Positions 10,827 through 19,909 of a DNA stretch of 64,000 nucleotides are shown here, one piece after another. How positions within the stretch are numbered: the stretch's first letter is position 1; each line of letters begins with the position of its first letter. The DNA comes from Vibrio coralliilyticus (GTDB lineage: Bacteria > Pseudomonadota > Gammaproteobacteria > Enterobacterales > Vibrionaceae). The position numbers and the translations under genes are program-made. Location of the stretch: the NCBI RefSeq assembly GCF_024449095.1, contig NZ_CP024628.1, forward strand, positions 186,001 to 250,000. The letters are read 5' to 3'. The notes beneath the pieces are model-generated. The model ran no database searches and was not told the origin of the DNA. It saw only the letters and a list, made by a program, of their open reading frames with translations.

Positions 10827-11009
10827 ATGTTAAATAAAAATAAGCAACGTGGCGCAGCTGCGATTGAATACGCGATTTTGGCAGCGGCAATGTCTGTTGT
10901 TCTTCTTTCATTTGTTGGGGGTAGTGATGGCAAGTTAACCAAAGCCATTGTGGGTGCCTACGAGACAGTGATCGAATCACTGGAGCAAACTCAGGATTCT
11001 GGTAACTAA
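10827..11009 (+). CDS. flp: Flp-type class IVb pilin
   Basis: A 60-aa prepilin forming the fibre of the Tad pilus. The short basic leader MLNKNKQRG ends in the prepilin-peptidase site G|AAAIEYAILAA; mature residues Glu5 and Tyr6 are the Flp hallmark, followed by a hydrophobic helix. I chose this start because CAGGAG lies 8 bases before it; an upstream in-frame ATG at 10791 has no such site and would destroy the leader. The C terminus is polar. It is the first gene of the tad cluster, 24 bp ahead of cpaB. Confidence 0.93.
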   Translation: MLNKNKQRGAAAIEYAILAAAMSVVLLSFVGGSDGKLTKAIVGAYETVIESLEQTQDSGN

Positions 11010-11033
11010 ACCGACAAGGCTGAAGGAATAATC

Positions 11034-11873
11034 ATGACGGCTAAGCGATTGATGATGTTGTCTATCTTATTGTCTAGTGTAGGCATAGGGTTGCTGCTGC
11101 TTGGGCAAGATAACTCAGAACATCAGACGAAAGAGCAACCTGAACAAGTGTTCCAGCGAGTGCTGGTTTCGGGTCAGGATATCGGTGTCGGCGATGTCTA
11201 CACGCCCAATATGTTTCGTTGGCAATCTCTGAGTGAGGAGCAGCTTTCTGATTACGTCGACTACGTGACGGAAGATGAGATCACTTCCATTAACCTAGCG
11301 AGTGGTATTGCACATATTGCAATTAAACAAGGGCAAGTTATCGCTGTTGCTGACTTGATACCACCACAGGGTGGGGCTTCATTGGCCTTGAAAGTCAGAG
11401 CTGGGTATAGAGCAGTATCGGTGCCTGTTGATCAGGTGACTGCCAATTCTGGCTTTGTTCAACCGGGTGATAAAGTCGATATTTTGCTGCTGGGTTCTAA
11501 GGTCAGCGAGTTGAAGAAGTACGATAATGTGGTTGAAGGCCTTTACGTCAGCACTATTGCAACCAACGTTCGTATTCTTGCTTTCAATAATCTCTCATCA
11601 TCTGAAGGGTTCCAGGAAAAGCGTCATGACTACGGGGCGAAAATACCGGATAACAGCTCTGTATCACTTGAAGTGACGCCAGAGCAGGCAACACAAATTG
11701 TGCTTGCTAACCAGTTAGGCCGCTTGACTCTTTCATTGCGTGGTTCGGGTGAAACAGACTTTTCATTACCGCAAAGCCATACCATCACAACGACTCAGCT
11801 GAATCCGGAAAGCAAATTGATTGCTCCGGACGTAGACCTGATTCAGTTACGACCAAACAGCGACAAAAACTAA
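11034..11873 (+). CDS. cpaB: Tad pilus assembly protein CpaB/RcpC
   Basis: A 279-aa periplasmic protein anchored by an N-terminal membrane segment (about 5-24). An SAF-type domain (RVLVSGQDIGVGDVYTPNMFRW, about 44-66) is followed by the RcpC/CpaB region with GYRAVSVPVDQVTANSGFVQPGDKVDILL (about 124-152), the family's most conserved segment. It associates with the outer-membrane secretin and is needed for Flp secretion. AAGGAA precedes the start. The secretin gene follows after 18 bp. Confidence 0.92.
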   Translation: MTAKRLMMLSILLSSVGIGLLLLGQDNSEHQTKEQPEQVFQRVLVSGQDIGVGDVYTPNMFRWQSLSEEQLSDYVDYVTEDEITSINLASGIAHIAIKQGQVIAVADLIPPQGGASLALKVRAGYRAVSVPVDQVTANSGFVQPGDKVDILLLGSKVSELKKYDNVVEGLYVSTIATNVRILAFNNLSSSEGFQEKRHDYGAKIPDNSSVSLEVTPEQATQIVLANQLGRLTLSLRGSGETDFSLPQSHTITTTQLNPESKLIAPDVDLIQLRPNSDKN

Positions 11874-11891
11874 CAACTTCAGGACGAAACA

Positions 11892-13301
11892 ATGAACACA
11901 TTACTGCGCTGGTGGAGCTTGTTGCTGCTTCCCGGTTGGCTTTTTGCGCTTCCAACATGGGCAAATGCCCTCGAAGTAAACATAAATGAAGCAAAAATGA
12001 TTCGCCTGTCAGAAAAGGCAAAGTCGATTTTTATTTCCAATACACACATCGCGGACTACCAACCTATGACCAATACCAAAATCATGGTGTTTGGTATGCA
12101 GGCTGGCACTGCCACGATCACTGTTCTTAATGAGCAGGAACGAGTGATTTACAGCAACAAAATTCGTGTAGTCCACGATACACAAGAGTTGGATGAACTA
12201 ATCAAAGCTCAGTTCCCTGATGCTTCTGTGAATTCTGAGTCACTCGGTGGCAAGCTGTGGCTTAAAGGGTCTGTACCGACTCCGGCAATGGCGCACAGTA
12301 TCGTTAATGTGGCGAAAGGGTATTTGTCTCCAATCGTCGCTCCGCAAGAGAGCAATAACAATGACTCTTCAAAAAGCAGTAATTCATCGGAGAGTAACTT
12401 TGAAAACCAGCAAAACTCGAATGGCGACGAGCTGATTAACCAGTTGGTCGTGACGATGCCAACGCAAGTTAACATCCGTATTCGAATTGCAGAAGTCTCA
12501 CGCAATGTATCGAATAAACTCGGCATTAAGTGGGGCTCTCTGGTCACCAATGGCAGCACCGTTGAGAATACGGTCGGTAGCTTTCTTTACAATAAACCTT
12601 GGGATGTAAGCAGTTGGGGCAAACCTAACCTAAGTGCGCTGGTTGATGCGCTGGCTTCTACTGGTGATATGTCGATTCTGGCAGAGCCAAACCTGACCGC
12701 AATGTCTGGTGAAGAAGCCAATTTCCTAGTCGGTGGTGAAGTGCCAATTCCTCTGATTCAAGGAGACACTGCGACGGTTGAGTACAAGCCATTTGGTGTC
12801 AATCTAAACTTCAAACCTGTTGTGCTTGGCCCAGATAGAATCAGCTTAAAAGTTGAGCCTGAGGTGAGCAGTGTCTCTGTTGATAATCAAGCGGTTTTAA
12901 ATGGCAATGTGCTGCCTTCCTTCACGTCACGTAGAGCGTCAACAACGATTGAACTGGCTAGCGGGCAGAGCTTTGCACTTGGCGGTTTGCTGCAAAGCAG
13001 CGAAATTGAGCAACTGCAAAAACTGCCGGGTATGGGGGATATTCCAATTCTAGGTGGCCTTTTCCGTTCTAACGAGTATCAACGCCGTGAAACAGAACTG
13101 ATCATTATCGCGACCGCTTACCTTGTCGAGCCAACACGAAGCGATAACTTGCCGATTCCTACCGATGCTCTGATTCCACAAAGCGATCTGGAGAGACTGT
13201 TGGCGCTGCCTGACGAGGATTTCGTCGGAACCAGTGGCAAAGCAACTTACACCGACAACCGCAAGCCTCGTTTACTGGGCGACAACGGATTTTACTACTG
13301 A
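11892..13301 (+). CDS. cpaC: Tad outer-membrane secretin CpaC/RcpA
   Basis: A 469-aa secretin that makes the outer-membrane channel for the Flp pilus. A signal peptide ends near ALPTWANA (about 26). The N-terminal pilus-secretin domain (EVNINEAKMIRLSEKAKSI) is followed by a BON-like segment with LGGKLWLKGSV (about 117-127). A Ser/Asn-rich insert occupies about 154-181. The secretin core carries VGGEVPIP (about 282), VNLNFKP and the C-terminal LASGQSFALGGLLQ...PGMGDIPILGGLF (about 355-393). Length is typical. Confidence 0.94.
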   Translation: MNTLLRWWSLLLLPGWLFALPTWANALEVNINEAKMIRLSEKAKSIFISNTHIADYQPMTNTKIMVFGMQAGTATITVLNEQERVIYSNKIRVVHDTQELDELIKAQFPDASVNSESLGGKLWLKGSVPTPAMAHSIVNVAKGYLSPIVAPQESNNNDSSKSSNSSESNFENQQNSNGDELINQLVVTMPTQVNIRIRIAEVSRNVSNKLGIKWGSLVTNGSTVENTVGSFLYNKPWDVSSWGKPNLSALVDALASTGDMSILAEPNLTAMSGEEANFLVGGEVPIPLIQGDTATVEYKPFGVNLNFKPVVLGPDRISLKVEPEVSSVSVDNQAVLNGNVLPSFTSRRASTTIELASGQSFALGGLLQSSEIEQLQKLPGMGDIPILGGLFRSNEYQRRETELIIIATAYLVEPTRSDNLPIPTDALIPQSDLERLLALPDEDFVGTSGKATYTDNRKPRLLGDNGFYY

Positions 13302-13308
13302 GGTGCGC

Positions 13309-13935
13309 ATGAAATTACAATCGTTACTTTTGCCTGTTTTGCTCGTCCTGAGTGGCTGTGCTTCTGATCAAATAGCGCGTCAACCTGCCATTGATGTGGT
13401 CTCCGTAACCAATAAGCTTACTCTTGCGGTCGAAAAGAAATCGCTCACTCCGCAGCAGCAACAGGATATCCGATCCTTCATCGTTCAGCGTGGAAACCCC
13501 TATAGCCTAAGAGTGAAATTGGTGAGCTATTCGCCTAAAGGACAGTCTCAGGTTAAGCCTATTTCAAACCTGTTGCTCGGACAGGGGCTTGCAAAGCACC
13601 AGATTATGACGGAACGTGCGACCGGAACTCAATCTGGTGATGTGCAGGTCATCGTTGAGTCGTTTCGTGCCAAAGTGCCTGGGTGTGGTACCGATAAATC
13701 ACAGCCGGTCATCTTCAACCAATATAAAACCCATCAGGCATACGGCTGCAGTAATGCTGCGGCCTTAGCGCAAATGGTCGCTAACCCGAAGGATTTGGTT
13801 GTGGGTGAAAAGCTCGGTCCAACGAATGGGGCAAAAGCCGTCGCGGCCATTGATGCTTATGTTGCTCCAGCAAGCACCAATGAAAATAGTCAGGATAACG
13901 GCTCGGTGATTTCGATTAATACGGGGGGCAACTAA
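13309..13935 (+). CDS. cpaD: CpaD-family pilus assembly lipoprotein
   Basis: A 208-aa lipoprotein (signal peptide ending LSGC, Cys17) in the cpaD/rcpB position between secretin and TadZ. The segment FIVQRGNPYSLRVKLVSYSPKGQSQ and the Cys pair CG....YGCSNAAALAQMVANPKDL (about 125-155) are family landmarks; the NxAxMVANPxDL motif is typical of CpaD. The start at 13309 gives a proper lipoprotein signal with GAGGTG upstream; an in-frame codon at 13234 lies inside cpaC. It probably helps the secretin assemble. Confidence 0.85.
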   Translation: MKLQSLLLPVLLVLSGCASDQIARQPAIDVVSVTNKLTLAVEKKSLTPQQQQDIRSFIVQRGNPYSLRVKLVSYSPKGQSQVKPISNLLLGQGLAKHQIMTERATGTQSGDVQVIVESFRAKVPGCGTDKSQPVIFNQYKTHQAYGCSNAAALAQMVANPKDLVVGEKLGPTNGAKAVAAIDAYVAPASTNENSQDNGSVISINTGGN

Positions 13936-13937
13936 TA

Positions 13938-15101
13938 ATGAAAAATCAGAACCTTTCAGTATTGGTGGCAAGTTCTCCGGTGCTGGACAGCTACCATCTA
14001 AGCCTTGCATTTGCAGAGCAAGGGATCACTCAGCTTACCCAGGTTTCTTTAGAGCGTGAGCAGATCATTAAGCAGGCATTGATCCATAACCACAGCGTTA
14101 TTGCGCTAGATGTGATTGGTTTGTCAATCGAAGAGGCTCAAAGTCTTGTGAGTAACCTTGTTCATCGTACAGGCTGCAAGGTCATCGCAATTGGTGATGA
14201 TGAGAAAATCACTTATTACCGCAGTTTGCTATCGGCCGGAGCCCTCGAATATCTGGTGAACCCTATTGCACCGGATGCGTTCGCGTCTTTCGATTTTGGT
14301 CACCATCACAATGGAAACCAAAATGGGAAACGTATCTCTGTGGTGGGTACTAAAGGTGGCGTTGGCACTTCCACTGTCGTTGCGAATCTCGCACGAATGA
14401 TGAACAGTCGTGGCCAGTCGACGGCAGTGGCTGACCTTGATTTTGCCTCAGGGGATCTGGATTTACACTTCGATGTTCAAGGCAATACCGCTTTGGTTGA
14501 AATGTTGCAGTACCCAGAGCGCCTAGAGCCAGTAGTCTTTGAACGAAGTGGCATTGCGGTTCAGCCAGACTTAACCTTGTTCACGGGCTATTTACCTCTG
14601 GATACGGACCCGTTTTGGCCGGACAAAAACGCGTTAGAGCATTTCAGTAAATACTGCCTGGAGCACGCTGATAACCTTATCTTCGATATTCCCTCGTTCT
14701 CTCTGAGAGATCAGGTTGGTATGAGCGTGCTAAAAAGTGCAGATGTGCGCGTTATCGTCGTTGAACCAACTTTGTCGTCAATTCGCAATGCTGGGCAAAT
14801 CTTTAGCTTCCTTTCTGCTGGGGCAGAAGCTGGCCTCGCTAAAGAAAACCTTTTAGTCGTCAATCACACAAAATCGAACAAAGCCTCCTTGATTGCATTG
14901 AATGACGTTCACCGTGCACTGGGTGTTGATATTGATGTTTCAGTGCCTTTTGCACCGAATCACTTCTTAGCTAAAGAGTCATTGGGGCAGTCTGCCATCA
15001 AAGGGAATCGCAAGGTCAGCCAAGCGTTTTCTGACCTAGCGGATAAAGTTGAAGGCACACAGCAATCACGCTCATTCAGATTCTGGAAGCGAGGGGCGTA
15101 A
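13938..15101 (+). CDS. tadZ: TadZ/CpaE pilus localisation ATPase
   Basis: A 387-aa MinD/ParA-superfamily protein that places the Tad machinery in the cell. Residues 1-120 form an atypical receiver-like domain. A deviant Walker A, GTKGGVGTSTV, starts at Gly137 and includes the signature lysine; the switch region DLDFASGDLDLHFD (about 167-180) follows. It starts 2 bp after cpaD and its last base overlaps the tadA start codon, so it is translationally coupled. Confidence 0.92.
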   Translation: MKNQNLSVLVASSPVLDSYHLSLAFAEQGITQLTQVSLEREQIIKQALIHNHSVIALDVIGLSIEEAQSLVSNLVHRTGCKVIAIGDDEKITYYRSLLSAGALEYLVNPIAPDAFASFDFGHHHNGNQNGKRISVVGTKGGVGTSTVVANLARMMNSRGQSTAVADLDFASGDLDLHFDVQGNTALVEMLQYPERLEPVVFERSGIAVQPDLTLFTGYLPLDTDPFWPDKNALEHFSKYCLEHADNLIFDIPSFSLRDQVGMSVLKSADVRVIVVEPTLSSIRNAGQIFSFLSAGAEAGLAKENLLVVNHTKSNKASLIALNDVHRALGVDIDVSVPFAPNHFLAKESLGQSAIKGNRKVSQAFSDLADKVEGTQQSRSFRFWKRGA

Positions 15102-16438
15102 TGTTTAAGTCGACAAGAGCGAAAGAGCCATTAGCGGTAAGTCACGCACACAGTGCCGTAGCAGCGCAATCGGATCCTATTCGTGAACATTATCACCTGA
15201 TCCACTCTCAGGTGGTGAACGCGATTGAAGCCAGTGTTGTCATCAAGCTGAGTCCTCAGGAATTAGAAGCGAGGATTTTACTGCTGGTGACAGACGTGGT
15301 TTCGACTCATCAGCTACCGCTGGGCAATCGTGAAGTCGCGTTAGTGGTCAAACAGCTGGTAGATGAGCTATTAGGTTTGGGGCCGCTGCAACCCTTGATC
15401 GATGATCCCATGGTAAGTGACATCATGGTGAATGGCCCCAATGAGGTTTACATCGAGAAGTTGGGTAAATTGCAAAAGACGTCGGTCGAGTTTCGCAGTG
15501 AAGAGCAGTTGCTCAACTTAGCCCGTCGAATCGTCAGCAAAGTAGGCCGTCGAATTGATGAAAGCTCTCCACTGGTTGATGCGCGTTTAGAAGATGGCAG
15601 CAGGGTCAATGTCATGATTCCTCCGCTTGCATTGGATGGCACGTGTATTTCAATTCGTAAATTCAATCAGGAAAAACTGTCTCTCAATCAGATGGCGCAA
15701 AATGGCGCCATGTCAGACAGTATGGTGCGCTTACTGGACATCATTGTTCGTTGTCGGTTGAACGTCTTGATTGCGGGTGGAACCGGTGCAGGTAAAACGA
15801 CGCTGCTCAATGCGATGTCATTCAGTATTTCGCCTCATGAGCGGATTATCACCATTGAAGATGCCGCAGAGCTTCAGCTTCAACAGCCGCACGTGGTTCG
15901 GGCTGAAACCAGACCTGCAAACGCAGAAGGGCTCGCTGCTGTCAGTCAGCGAGAGCTGGTTAAGAACGCATTAAGGATGCGCCCTGATCGCATAATCCTT
16001 GGAGAGGTGCGTGGTGACGAAGCCTTTGAAATGATGCAGGCCATGAACACTGGCCACGAAGGTTCTTTGTCGACCTTACACGCGAACTCTTCGTTAGATG
16101 CATTGGTTCGAATTGAAAACATGCTGATGATGGCGCAATCCACCTTGCCATTGTTTGCATTGCGTCGACAAGTGGCTGATACGATTGATGTGGTGGTTCA
16201 GGTAGAGAGAATGCGTGATGGCAAGCGTCGTGTCGTCGCTATCACAGAGGTTATCGGCTTGGAAGGCGAGCAGTATGTCACCAACGACCTCTACCGCTTT
16301 GAGGTTCAGGGCGAAGATCATCAGGGTCAACTGCTGGGCAAGTACATGAGTGCCAGAAGCTTGCCTGCTTTTGCATCCAAAGCGCAATATTACCAACTTG
16401 ATAGCCAATTACGTTCGGCCATGGAGCTCGACTTATGA
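15101..16438 (+). CDS. tadA: Tad secretion ATPase TadA/CpaF
   Basis: A 445-aa hexameric ATPase that powers Flp pilus extension and probably retraction. MVSDIMVNGPNEVYIEK (about 104-120) and DESSPLVDARLEDGSRVNV (about 152-170) are the N-terminal landmarks. The Walker A GGTGAGKTT is at 226-234, the Asp-box ERIITIEDAAELQL near 248, Walker B MRPDRIILGEVRG near 294, and the His-box GHEGSLSTLHAN near 318. It overlaps tadZ by one base and tadB by four. Confidence 0.96.
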   Translation: MFKSTRAKEPLAVSHAHSAVAAQSDPIREHYHLIHSQVVNAIEASVVIKLSPQELEARILLLVTDVVSTHQLPLGNREVALVVKQLVDELLGLGPLQPLIDDPMVSDIMVNGPNEVYIEKLGKLQKTSVEFRSEEQLLNLARRIVSKVGRRIDESSPLVDARLEDGSRVNVMIPPLALDGTCISIRKFNQEKLSLNQMAQNGAMSDSMVRLLDIIVRCRLNVLIAGGTGAGKTTLLNAMSFSISPHERIITIEDAAELQLQQPHVVRAETRPANAEGLAAVSQRELVKNALRMRPDRIILGEVRGDEAFEMMQAMNTGHEGSLSTLHANSSLDALVRIENMLMMAQSTLPLFALRRQVADTIDVVVQVERMRDGKRRVVAITEVIGLEGEQYVTNDLYRFEVQGEDHQGQLLGKYMSARSLPAFASKAQYYQLDSQLRSAMELDL

Positions 16439-17340
16439 TCCTTGCTCTGGTCGTGATTTGGTGCCTGACCGTAGCGTTTTCCCTTCATTACTACAGCCAG
16501 CGTCGTAATGTAAAGCGACGCTTATCGAAGTACATCCCTGAGGCGGGTACGAGTCATTTGAGCTCGATTGTTAAATCGCGCCAGTCTGGCGGGAGAGTGC
16601 GCGAGTTCTTGTATCGTACTGACGCCTTGTTGCCACGTCAGGACAAACTACTGCTTGCTTTGTCAGCATTCGCTTTACCGCTTGGCACGATATTCTGGTT
16701 GCAAGCGCTGGCATGGTATTGGCAAACCGCTGTTGTTTTAGTGTGTTTTGGTGTCTTGTTCTGCACGCTGTTTGTTGTGCGTCGTAAAAAGCAAATTGAA
16801 GAGTTTGATACCAATATCGTTCAGGTGTTGGGGCTTGTTAGTCGTGCGGTGTCCGCCGGACTTTCTGTTCCTCAAGCCATCGAGCAAGTGGCGAACTCTC
16901 AAACAGGGTTATTAGGGCGGGAATTTGCGCTTATTACAGACAATTTGGCGTTAGGTATTTCACTGCGTCAAACACTTGATGAAGCCTGTACTCGCCTTCC
17001 TTACCGTACTTTTCGTTATTTTTCTGTCGCTCTGATTCTTAATCAGAGTAACGGTGGCCAGTTGAGGGAAATCCTCCACAATCTGAGCCGCACCATGCAT
17101 GACAATCGAGCCATGCTCAAGAAGGTAAAAAGTATGACCGCGGAACCGAGAATGACGGCAAAATTTCTTTCATTGCTGCCTTTGTTACTGGTGGCCGTTG
17201 TTGCATGGATCGATGTGTCATTGTTCGAGTTACTGGTCTACACCGAAAGCGGTCAGTCGATTTTGATTTATTGTGCAGCCAGTATTGCTTTTGGCGGCTT
17301 CACGCTCCATTCGCTGACTAAAAATAGGAAGTTCTCATGA
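16435..17340 (+). CDS. tadB: Tad inner-membrane platform protein TadB
   Basis: A 301-aa polytopic protein of the T2SS GspF/TadB superfamily. Two hydrophobic segments (about 77-113) precede a cytoplasmic domain with VQVLGLVSRAVSAGLSVPQAIEQVA and GGQLREILHNLS, and two more membrane segments close the protein. It pairs with TadC to form the platform on which TadA works. ATGA overlap with tadA. Confidence 0.92.
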   Translation: MILALVVIWCLTVAFSLHYYSQRRNVKRRLSKYIPEAGTSHLSSIVKSRQSGGRVREFLYRTDALLPRQDKLLLALSAFALPLGTIFWLQALAWYWQTAVVLVCFGVLFCTLFVVRRKKQIEEFDTNIVQVLGLVSRAVSAGLSVPQAIEQVANSQTGLLGREFALITDNLALGISLRQTLDEACTRLPYRTFRYFSVALILNQSNGGQLREILHNLSRTMHDNRAMLKKVKSMTAEPRMTAKFLSLLPLLLVAVVAWIDVSLFELLVYTESGQSILIYCAASIAFGGFTLHSLTKNRKFS

Positions 17341-18191
17341 TATCTATGATTGCGACCTTGCTGATTGTGGTGGGCGTCATTAGCTCCGTGGTTTGCTTTC
17401 AGCTTGCACGTCAGCAGGACGTCATCCATCGCCGCTTGAAACAGGTCAGTATTTCGACACTGCACACTCGCTCACTAGGCGAAAAATGGCGATGGAAGTC
17501 GAACCCTGCTCGTCAAAAACAATTGGCATTAATTGGCTTTAGCCAAAATCATGCAGAAACCCAGTTTGTGTTGATTCGCTTTGTCTTGATGCTTTGCGGC
17601 GCTGGCTTGTGGCATTTTAGCCGCTCTTTAGGTTGGTCAGCGGTGGATATTGCTCAGGATATAGCGGTGGCAATCGCATGCGGTATTGCGGTTGATCGAC
17701 TGCTCGAATGGCGTGTTAACCAGGTTCGTCAGGAAATCTCCAAAGTGGCACCCGATGCACTCGATCTTATGGTGGTCTGCGTCGCTTCTGGGCTGACACT
17801 GGAAAATACTTTTCGTGTTGTCGGTGAAGAAATGACGTCAGTTTCTCCGGCTTTAGCCCGAGAATGGGCACTGACCGCAACGGAAATGTCAGTGTTGGAT
17901 TCTCCGCAGCAAGCTTTGCTGAATCTGGATCAGAGATTGGAATTGCCAGATATCAACAACATGGTTGTGACCATGTCTCAAGCGCTTCAGTTTGGTACGC
18001 CTCTCTCGCAGGCATTGAGCCTGATTGCGTCTGATAGTCGTCAATACCAGTTGCTCGCTCTCGAAGAATGGGTAGGAAAAATTCCAGCCAAAATGTCTTT
18101 CCCACTTGTGGTGTTCATCATGCTTCCAGTCGTGGTCATGATTGTCGCCCCTGTTGTTCTCAGTCTGTTTAATACCTTGGACACACTATGA
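17337..18191 (+). CDS. tadC: Tad inner-membrane platform protein TadC
   Basis: A 284-aa partner of TadB from the same superfamily. An N-terminal membrane segment (about 2-22), a pair near 80-120, and a C-terminal pair with FPLVVFIMLPVVVMIVAPVV frame a cytoplasmic domain holding APDALDLMVVCVASGLTLENTFRVV. The domain repeats the GspF-type helical fold. Coupled to tadB and tadD by four-base overlaps. Confidence 0.92.
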   Translation: MISMIATLLIVVGVISSVVCFQLARQQDVIHRRLKQVSISTLHTRSLGEKWRWKSNPARQKQLALIGFSQNHAETQFVLIRFVLMLCGAGLWHFSRSLGWSAVDIAQDIAVAIACGIAVDRLLEWRVNQVRQEISKVAPDALDLMVVCVASGLTLENTFRVVGEEMTSVSPALAREWALTATEMSVLDSPQQALLNLDQRLELPDINNMVVTMSQALQFGTPLSQALSLIASDSRQYQLLALEEWVGKIPAKMSFPLVVFIMLPVVVMIVAPVVLSLFNTLDTL

Positions 18192-18922
18192 TTAAACCAT
18201 TCATTTCTGCCTGTTTTTGTCTATTGGTTCTTGGTTGCCAGTCTACGGACAATCAGGTTGAGCAATCCGATTTTCAACTAGCTGAAACCGCACTGACAAA
18301 CGGTCATGCGGATAATGCGCTTAACATCTATAAGCAGAAACTGGAGATGACTCCAGATGATCCCCAGCTTTTGTTTCTGGCGGGCAGTGCCAGTAATCAA
18401 GCCGCTCGTTACGATGAAGCGCTGCATTATCTCAAAAAGGGCAGTGCACTTAAGCCCTCCCCACAGTTTGATCGTGAATTAGGTCGCGCGCACTTAGCAT
18501 TAGGAAATGTTCGTTTAGCGACGGAATCACTGCGCAGAGCGGTGGAAGGAAACGAGAAAGACGAAGTGGCGCTAAACAGTCTTGGTGTGAGTTACTCACT
18601 GCAAAAAAACTATACGGATGCTCGTGATGCATTTCAGCAGGCGATTAACATTAGGCCGGACAGTTTAGAGTACCGAAACAACCTCGCGTTGAGCTGGATG
18701 CTAGATGGTCAGCCAGGTCAAAGTATTCGGATTCTTTACCCAATTTACCAACGCGGAGAAGCGACAACTAAGCTGCGGCTTAATCTAGCATTATCTTATG
18801 CGTTGCAAGGTGAGGTCGATGCTGCACGAACGATCGCGATGGGCGATCTGACCAAAGCGGAGTTAGAGAACAACTTAGCGTATTACCAGCATCTTGCTGA
18901 GCTGGGAGCTAGCGCATGGTGA
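18188..18922 (+). CDS. tadD: Tad TPR lipoprotein TadD
   Basis: A 244-aa lipoprotein (LVLGC, Cys17) with tetratricopeptide repeats from about 30 to 200, for example DEVALNSLGVSYSLQKNYTDARDAFQQAINIRPDS. TadD proteins resemble PilF/PilW pilotins and probably assist secretin insertion or stability in the outer membrane. It is coupled by overlaps with tadC and tadE. Confidence 0.9.
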   Translation: MIKPFISACFCLLVLGCQSTDNQVEQSDFQLAETALTNGHADNALNIYKQKLEMTPDDPQLLFLAGSASNQAARYDEALHYLKKGSALKPSPQFDRELGRAHLALGNVRLATESLRRAVEGNEKDEVALNSLGVSYSLQKNYTDARDAFQQAINIRPDSLEYRNNLALSWMLDGQPGQSIRILYPIYQRGEATTKLRLNLALSYALQGEVDAARTIAMGDLTKAELENNLAYYQHLAELGASAW

Positions 18923-19350
18923 TGAAGCGTCATTCTGGGAGCCAGACGATAGAGTTTGCAATGGTAATTGTTCCCCTGATGATTGTGCTACTGGCGGCAT
19001 TTGAATTTGCTCGCCTGATGTGGGTCACCATGATCTTTGAATCTGCCGTCAATGCTGCGGTTAGGGATGTAAGAACACTGCCACCTTCCACGACTTTGGA
19101 CAGTCAAATCCGCGATCGCATCGCCTCGTTTCCATTGCTCGATCTAGAGAAGATCGACATTGACCCTCCACGTTATAGCGATAGCGTTCAGTCTTTAGCA
19201 TTGGGGAGAACGACCACGTCTCTAACTGCGGTGATGGCCGAGTACCACATTCGATATCGCTTTACCTTTTTATTGGTGCCAGCCCTGTCTGAAACGTTTC
19301 CTTCAGTGGCGTCTTTAAGCCGAACCGTATTGGTGAGTCATGATGCGTAG
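18916..19350 (+). CDS. tadE: TadE-like minor pseudopilin
   Basis: A 144-aa pseudopilin with a prepilin-like N terminus: MVMKRHSG|SQTIEFAMVIVPLMIVLLA. The site after Gly8 puts Glu at mature position 5, so it should be processed by a prepilin peptidase. The C-terminal part is a small periplasmic domain. ATG codons at 18916 and 18922 both work; both overlap the tadD stop. Overlaps tadF by 11 bp. Confidence 0.88.
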   Translation: MVMKRHSGSQTIEFAMVIVPLMIVLLAAFEFARLMWVTMIFESAVNAAVRDVRTLPPSTTLDSQIRDRIASFPLLDLEKIDIDPPRYSDSVQSLALGRTTTSLTAVMAEYHIRYRFTFLLVPALSETFPSVASLSRTVLVSHDA

Positions 19351-19909
19351 TGTGTCAAAGCAAAATGGCGCAACCGTGATCGAGTTTCCGTTTGTTGTGC
19401 TCGGAATTCTAACCATCGTTTTGGGGCTGTTCGCAGTGTACAAGCTGCTCTACCTTCAAAGTCGTGTCGATAGTACGGCGTATTCGATGGCGAGTGCTGC
19501 TGCTAGAGCGTTAGTGCCACAAGGTAGCGCCAAAGCCTATGACGATGCGAGCGCTAATCAACTGTTGAGTGTTGCACAGCGTTCTTTACCCTCAGGCTTT
19601 GAAGCAGAACGTATCGGACTGGTGCTTGAAATTCGAACTGTGACTGCTGGACTCACAGAGCTCGTCACCCAAAAAGCAGGCAGTGACTGCGAGGTAGAAC
19701 AAACGATAGATGCTCTTTCTACACTCGCCCCAGTCAGCCGAAGTTCGATCGCCTCGTTAAGTGGTAAAACTGCGAGCCTGTATCAGGTAACGCTATGTGT
19801 CTCCGAGCCGTTGGAGTCGGATAGTGCCATTTTCAATTGGCTGCCGTTACCGCTTCCAACATCCATGCGCAGCCAAGCTGCCATGATAGGGAGGCGCTAC
19901 AGTGCTTAA
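19340..19909 (+). CDS. tadF: TadF-like minor pseudopilin
   Basis: A 189-aa pseudopilin beginning MMRSVSKQNG|ATVIEFPFVVLGIL, again with Glu at mature position 5 after a prepilin-peptidase site. Two cysteines (SDCEVEQ and VTLCVSE) could form a disulfide in the periplasmic domain. Together with TadE it probably primes pilus assembly. Its last bases overlap the start of tadG. Confidence 0.85.
   Translation: MMRSVSKQNGATVIEFPFVVLGILTIVLGLFAVYKLLYLQSRVDSTAYSMASAAARALVPQGSAKAYDDASANQLLSVAQRSLPSGFEAERIGLVLEIRTVTAGLTELVTQKAGSDCEVEQTIDALSTLAPVSRSSIASLSGKTASLYQVTLCVSEPLESDSAIFNWLPLPLPTSMRSQAAMIGRRYSA

Noticed and set aside
12209..12559. Minus-strand 116-aa frame inside cpaC
   Set aside because: Antisense shadow of the secretin gene, Leu/Ser-rich because it mirrors the Ser/Asn-rich insert; no ribosome binding site.
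16094..16408. 104-aa minus-strand frame inside tadA
   Set aside because: Antisense to the highly conserved ATPase core; no ribosome binding site.
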